DNA from: NORP110 sp051251595
GTDB taxonomy: Bacteria > Pseudomonadota > Alphaproteobacteria > Rhodobacterales > Rhodobacteraceae
Assembly: GCA_051251595.1 (NCBI GenBank)
Contig: JBPOFA010000004.1
Location: 62,001-126,000, forward strand
Reading direction: 5' to 3'
Length of the DNA stretch: 64,000 bases
Shown here one piece after another: positions 60,986 to 64,000 of the stretch. Made by a program: the position numbers and the translations under genes. Every line of letters begins with the position of its first letter. Position 1 is the stretch's first letter. The notes below the pieces were generated by a model, which saw only the letters and a list, made by a program, of their open reading frames with translations, was not told the DNA's origin and did no database searches.

Positions 60986-62038
60986 ATGAGCGACCAAAAT
61001 GTGTCAGCACAGGCCGTGCACCCTGCAGACGGCGAGGCCGTAACAGAGTTTTACGATGCACGCGCCCACAAACCCGATGGTCTTGTGAGGCGTTTTGCCA
61101 AGGCCAACCGCCTGTGGTTGGGAACGCTTGGATTCCTGATCGTATTGCTGGCTGTGTTTTCCTACATGGCGCCTTCGGTTTTTCTGGGAACGCGCATCTA
61201 TTATTCCGTGGCCATCACGTTGCCGATCGCCCTGGTCCTGGTGGTTCCGGCCGTATTCACCGTAACCGCCGGCGAGATTGATCTGTCTTTTCCATCGGTT
61301 ATGGGGCTGTCAGGTTTGTTTTTCGCAGCCTCCGTGTCGTCGGGGATCGACCCGTGGCTGTCTTTTGCGATCGCATTGGCCGGCGGCGTCTTTGTCGGTT
61401 TCCTGACAGGGGCCCTGGTGGTCTATGGTCGGCTGAGTTCTTTGGTGGCGACACTGGGTGTCAATTTCATGCTGCGGGGGCTGATGTTCGTTTTGACTGA
61501 CGGGTCCTCGATTCCGTTGCTTGAGCTGCGGAACTCTTCATTTCGCAATGTGCTCATGGGGGATATCTTTGGCATCCCGGGACATTTGGTGTGGGCGATG
61601 CTTTTTGTGGTGGCCTGCTGGGCGATCTACAAACACCACCGTTTTGGCATTCACGTGCACCATGTCGGGGACAACCCTGAAAGCGCGCGCGCTATGGGGA
61701 TCAATGTTGACTGGACCCGGTGCATGTTGTTCGCCTTTACCGGATTTGGGGCGGCGATTGCGGGCGTTTTTTCGATCCTGATCAATTACACATGGTGGCC
61801 CACAAGCGGTGACGCGATGTTGTTGATTGTCCTTGCCGCGATCTTTGTCGGCGGCACGCCAACATGGGGTGGCATTGGAACGATCGTGGGGGCCGTGCTG
61901 GGTGCGATTATTGTGACGCTTATGGATATAGGTGTTGTCGCTTCGGGGCTAAGCGGGTTTTACACGCAACTGATTTCCGGTGTGATCATTATCCTTGCCT
62001 TGCTGGGGCACCGGCTTCAGGCGCAAAGGGTTCGATAG
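60986..62038 (+). CDS. ABC sugar transporter permease (CUT2 type)
   Basis: 350 residues. About 50 hydrophilic N-terminal residues precede eight to ten helices. Landmarks are VFTVTAGEIDLSFPSVMGLS, LVVYGRLSSLVATLGVNFMLRG, GDNPESARAMGINVDWTRC and GGTPTWGGIGTIVGAVLGA. It lies 11 bases after the ATPase gene. Completes the importer under the divergent GntR regulator. Confidence 0.92.
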   Translation: MSDQNVSAQAVHPADGEAVTEFYDARAHKPDGLVRRFAKANRLWLGTLGFLIVLLAVFSYMAPSVFLGTRIYYSVAITLPIALVLVVPAVFTVTAGEIDLSFPSVMGLSGLFFAASVSSGIDPWLSFAIALAGGVFVGFLTGALVVYGRLSSLVATLGVNFMLRGLMFVLTDGSSIPLLELRNSSFRNVLMGDIFGIPGHLVWAMLFVVACWAIYKHHRFGIHVHHVGDNPESARAMGINVDWTRCMLFAFTGFGAAIAGVFSILINYTWWPTSGDAMLLIVLAAIFVGGTPTWGGIGTIVGAVLGAIIVTLMDIGVVASGLSGFYTQLISGVIIILALLGHRLQAQRVR

Positions 62039-62045
62039 CATTGCC

Positions 62046-62768
62046 TTAGCGAAACAGCCTGTGAAATAATCCAAGCGGCAAATACCGCCCGACAAGAAAG
62101 AGCCAGGAAAAAGGGGCCGGGAAGCTGGTGGAAAACCGGCCCGACCGCATGGCCTTGACGACACGTGCCGCAGCTTTTTCGGGCGACATGATAAAGGGCA
62201 TCGGGAAATCGTTTTTCGAAGAGAGCCGCGTTGTGATGAAGCCGGGGTTTATGGTTTGCACACGAAGCGGCGTGTCTTTCAAATCCGCATAAAGGTTTTC
62301 GCCAAGATGCATCAGGGCCGCCTTGCTGGCGCCATAGCCGATGGCGTTAGGCAGCCCGCGAAATCCCGCAAGCGATCCGATCAAAACAATGTGCCCATGG
62401 CCTTGTTTCAGAAAGGCAGGCACGACCTGACCCAGAACCCGCAGACCTCCGGTGAAGTTCACATCTACCATCGAAAGTGCTGACGCATCGTCCCAATCTG
62501 TGGCCTTCATCGGCTCATAAAACCCGGCGCAATACACCATTCCGTCGGCGTGACTTGCAGTCGCGGCGGCCTGTGCAAGTGATTTGGGATCGGTCACGTC
62601 CAGCTGCAGCGCGCGCGCGTCGGTCAGGCCATTTGCCAGCTCTTCCAGGCGGTCTTGGTTCCGGGCGGACAGGATGAGAGAGGCACCAGCCTTATCCAGC
62701 TCTACCGCAATGGCCCGCCCCAGACCTTCGCTTGCGCCAACGATCCAATATGTTTTTCCTTGCAGCAT
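62046..62768 (-). CDS. Short-chain dehydrogenase of the cfa/DUF3833 cluster
   Basis: 240 residues: VGASEGLGRAIAVELDKAGA, the catalytic Ser strand LIGSLAGFRGLP and YGASK are intact, and the C-terminus ends in a hydrophobic basic segment (SWLFLVGRYLPLGLFHRLFR) that could touch the membrane. Its ATG directly abuts the DUF3833 stop, so the two are one transcript with the cfa-like gene. This gene order recurs in alphaproteobacteria next to cyclopropane-synthase-like genes in photo-oxidative stress regulons. Substrate unknown; lipid-linked is likely. Confidence 0.87.
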   Translation of the reverse strand: MLQGKTYWIVGASEGLGRAIAVELDKAGASLILSARNQDRLEELANGLTDARALQLDVTDPKSLAQAAATASHADGMVYCAGFYEPMKATDWDDASALSMVDVNFTGGLRVLGQVVPAFLKQGHGHIVLIGSLAGFRGLPNAIGYGASKAALMHLGENLYADLKDTPLRVQTINPGFITTRLSSKNDFPMPFIMSPEKAAARVVKAMRSGRFSTSFPAPFSWLFLVGRYLPLGLFHRLFR

Positions 62769-63320
62769 TCAAGCAGTGGTCGGGCGCATCGTGGCGACCA
62801 GTTCAGCGACTTTAAAGCCGAATTTGCGCATCTCGGACCGGTTGATGATGTTGCCATTGTCCATCAGATACATCCAGTCCGTGACAGAAAGCACATGCCC
62901 GCCAGATCCTTCGGGCAGGCGAATGGTATATTCCATCCGCACCGATTTGCCGTTTTGCACGCCCTTCGCTGTGCCAAGAATGTCATCCGCTGTCGCCGTG
63001 AAGCGGCCGTCATTGCCAAGGCTAAGGTTCCATTTTCGATGTTGGACAGAGCCGCCGGAATAAGTGAAATCCTCGCTCAATGTCCCTGACGCCCCGCGCC
63101 AGTCCCCATTCATCTTGGCGACAAAGCTGGACGCGACGCGGCCCGTTGGACCATAGATGACGCCTTCGCAGTCGATTGGGCCGGACAGATGGGTGCGGAT
63201 GTCAAATGCGGGCAGGGTTCCGTCAAAGTCTTGCGGCTTTTGGGACCGAAACCCAACACGATTGCGCATGAAAAACCACACCAGCGCGACACTGGCAGCG
63301 AACAGAAAAAACTCAAACAT
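62769..63320 (-). CDS. DUF3833 family protein
   Basis: 183 residues. An N-terminal membrane helix (residues 2-19) is followed by a soluble beta-rich domain with LSGPIDCEGVIYGPTGRV, EDFTYSGGSVQHRKWNL and LSVTDWMYLMDNG. DUF3833 has no known activity; the fold resembles a lipid-binding barrel. It overlaps the cfa-like gene by 8 bases and abuts the SDR gene, so it probably serves the same lipid-modification process. Confidence 0.85.
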   Translation of the reverse strand: MFEFFLFAASVALVWFFMRNRVGFRSQKPQDFDGTLPAFDIRTHLSGPIDCEGVIYGPTGRVASSFVAKMNGDWRGASGTLSEDFTYSGGSVQHRKWNLSLGNDGRFTATADDILGTAKGVQNGKSVRMEYTIRLPEGSGGHVLSVTDWMYLMDNGNIINRSEMRKFGFKVAELVATMRPTTA

Positions 63321-64000
63321 GGGTCAACTCTAATTGAAGCACATCCGTTTGCTTTACGGCAAACGAAGCGGTGCAAATGCCAAGATAAAAACGCCAGCTT
63401 CTCAGGAACTCTTCGTCATATCCAAGTTTCTTAAGCTGCGGGCTGCGGTCGTTCAGTCGTTGATGCCAAATGGAACAGGTGCGGGCGTAGTCGGCGCCGA
63501 AGGCATGGCTGTCCTTGATGGCCAGGCCAGCGGTTTTGGCCTGTCTTGCAATGATCGCCGGAGACATCAGCATGCCGCCGGGAAAGGCGTAGTTTCGAAT
63601 ATAATCGGCGCTGCGACGGTATATGTCGAAATAGGTGTTGGGAACGGTTATGCTTTGAACAACCGCCCGCCCATTTTCAGCCATACGCGCCTTGAGGGTC
63701 GCGAAATAGGTCGGCCAGAATTGCGGACCGACGGCTTCGACCATTTCGATGGAAACGATGTTTTCATAGGTGCCGGCGCTGTGCCGATAGTCTTGCAACA
63801 AGATATCGGCGCGACCATCCAGCCGTGCATCGGCAAAGCCTTTTTGTTTGGGGGAAATGGTAAGCCCGGTGACGTGCCGTCCGATATTGGCCGCGCGTTC
63901 CGCGAAGCCCCCCCAGCCACAGCCGATTTCAAGAATCCGCTCGCTTGTGCCCATGCGGCCCAGGATCCGGTCGTATTTTCGGTTTTGGGCCCGGTGCAAA
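63313..64000 (-). CDS. Cyclopropane-fatty-acyl-phospholipid synthase family methyltransferase (partial)
   Basis: The C-terminal 229 or so residues are inside the window; the N-terminus lies beyond base 64000. The SAM motif ILEIGCGWGGFAERAA, the bicarbonate-site region QDYRHSAGTYENIVSIEMVEAVG and the lipid-proximal end VQSITVPNTYFDIYRRSADYIRNYAFPGG identify a CFA-synthase relative that methylates or cyclopropanates unsaturated acyl chains. With DUF3833 and SDR partners it may belong to the singlet-oxygen-responsive lipid genes known in Rhodobacter; that link is from memory of gene order. Confidence 0.9.
   Translation of the reverse strand, partial: LHRAQNRKYDRILGRMGTSERILEIGCGWGGFAERAANIGRHVTGLTISPKQKGFADARLDGRADILLQDYRHSAGTYENIVSIEMVEAVGPQFWPTYFATLKARMAENGRAVVQSITVPNTYFDIYRRSADYIRNYAFPGGMLMSPAIIARQAKTAGLAIKDSHAFGADYARTCSIWHQRLNDRSPQLKKLGYDEEFLRSWRFYLGICTASFAVKQTDVLQLELTHV

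Noticed and set aside
1..64000. Prophage, integrative element or insertion sequence
   Set aside because: No integrase, transposase, phage structural gene, terminal inverted repeats or tRNA attachment site was seen, despite signs of recombination at 8241 and 55970.

Overview
The window reads as the chromosome or a large replicon of an alphaproteobacterium, most likely a Rhodobacteraceae/Roseobacter-clade member. The basis is the protein content (TctCBA with TctDE, UgpC-type ABC systems, pntAB, BLUF, a cfa/DUF3833/SDR cluster), the moderately high but uneven G+C, and the dense overlapping operons. I see no rRNA, tRNA, CRISPR array, transposase, integrase or phage gene. It is mainly a carbohydrate and sugar-acid catabolic region with several transport systems.

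Layout. 1-8093 (+): a tight block with the end of an aldehyde dehydrogenase, an IlvD/Edd sugar-acid dehydratase, pntA, pntB, an atypical ATP-dependent PEP carboxykinase, a BLUF blue-light receptor and an orphan XdhC-like protein. It ends in a scar at about 8241, where the first codons of a YciA-type thioesterase are joined to the last codons of an MBL-fold hydrolase. 8444-14542: two NTF2-fold proteins, an ECF-type sigma factor with a Cys-bearing tail, and an AttEFGH-like operon (ATPase, FtsX-like permease, secreted CrtC/AttH-like protein). 14627-20964: a tripartite tricarboxylate transporter (tctCBA) divergent from tctD, tctE and a third periplasmic binding protein, with a perfect 16-bp palindrome in the shared promoter region. 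21115-34659: tag glycosylase, a SHOCT lipoprotein, Gfo/Idh/MocA enzymes, a Tat amidase, a GNAT/enolase-superfamily/FAD-oxidase/SDR unit, a KefB/C antiporter and an amidohydrolase.

34691-40653 holds a four-gene operon (fucose-isomerase-like enzyme, split transketolase, FGGY kinase) with a divergent DeoR regulator. This is a complete isomerase-kinase-transketolase route for an unidentified sugar. 40657-44898 carries a D-threonine-aldolase-like protein and an SDR/FAH/aldo-keto reductase set resembling the non-phosphorylating L-fucose pathway.

The centrepiece is 44946-54833 (-): ABC binding protein, two permeases, UgpC-type ATPase, apionate lactonase-like protein, RuBisCO-like protein, DUF1537 kinase and apionate oxidoisomerase-like dehydrogenase, with a divergent LysR regulator. 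This matches the oxidative D-apionate pathway that runs through a RuBisCO-like protein, linked to its own importer. A second oxidoisomerase paralogue and a fragment of another lysR 3' end lie just beyond it, suggesting assembly by recombination. 57142-62038 is a GntR-controlled unit with an enolase-superfamily enzyme and a ribose-type ABC importer. The window ends in an SDR/DUF3833/cfa cluster (62046-64000).

Substrate names are inferred from family resemblance and gene context. No search was run, and all motif positions were read by eye.
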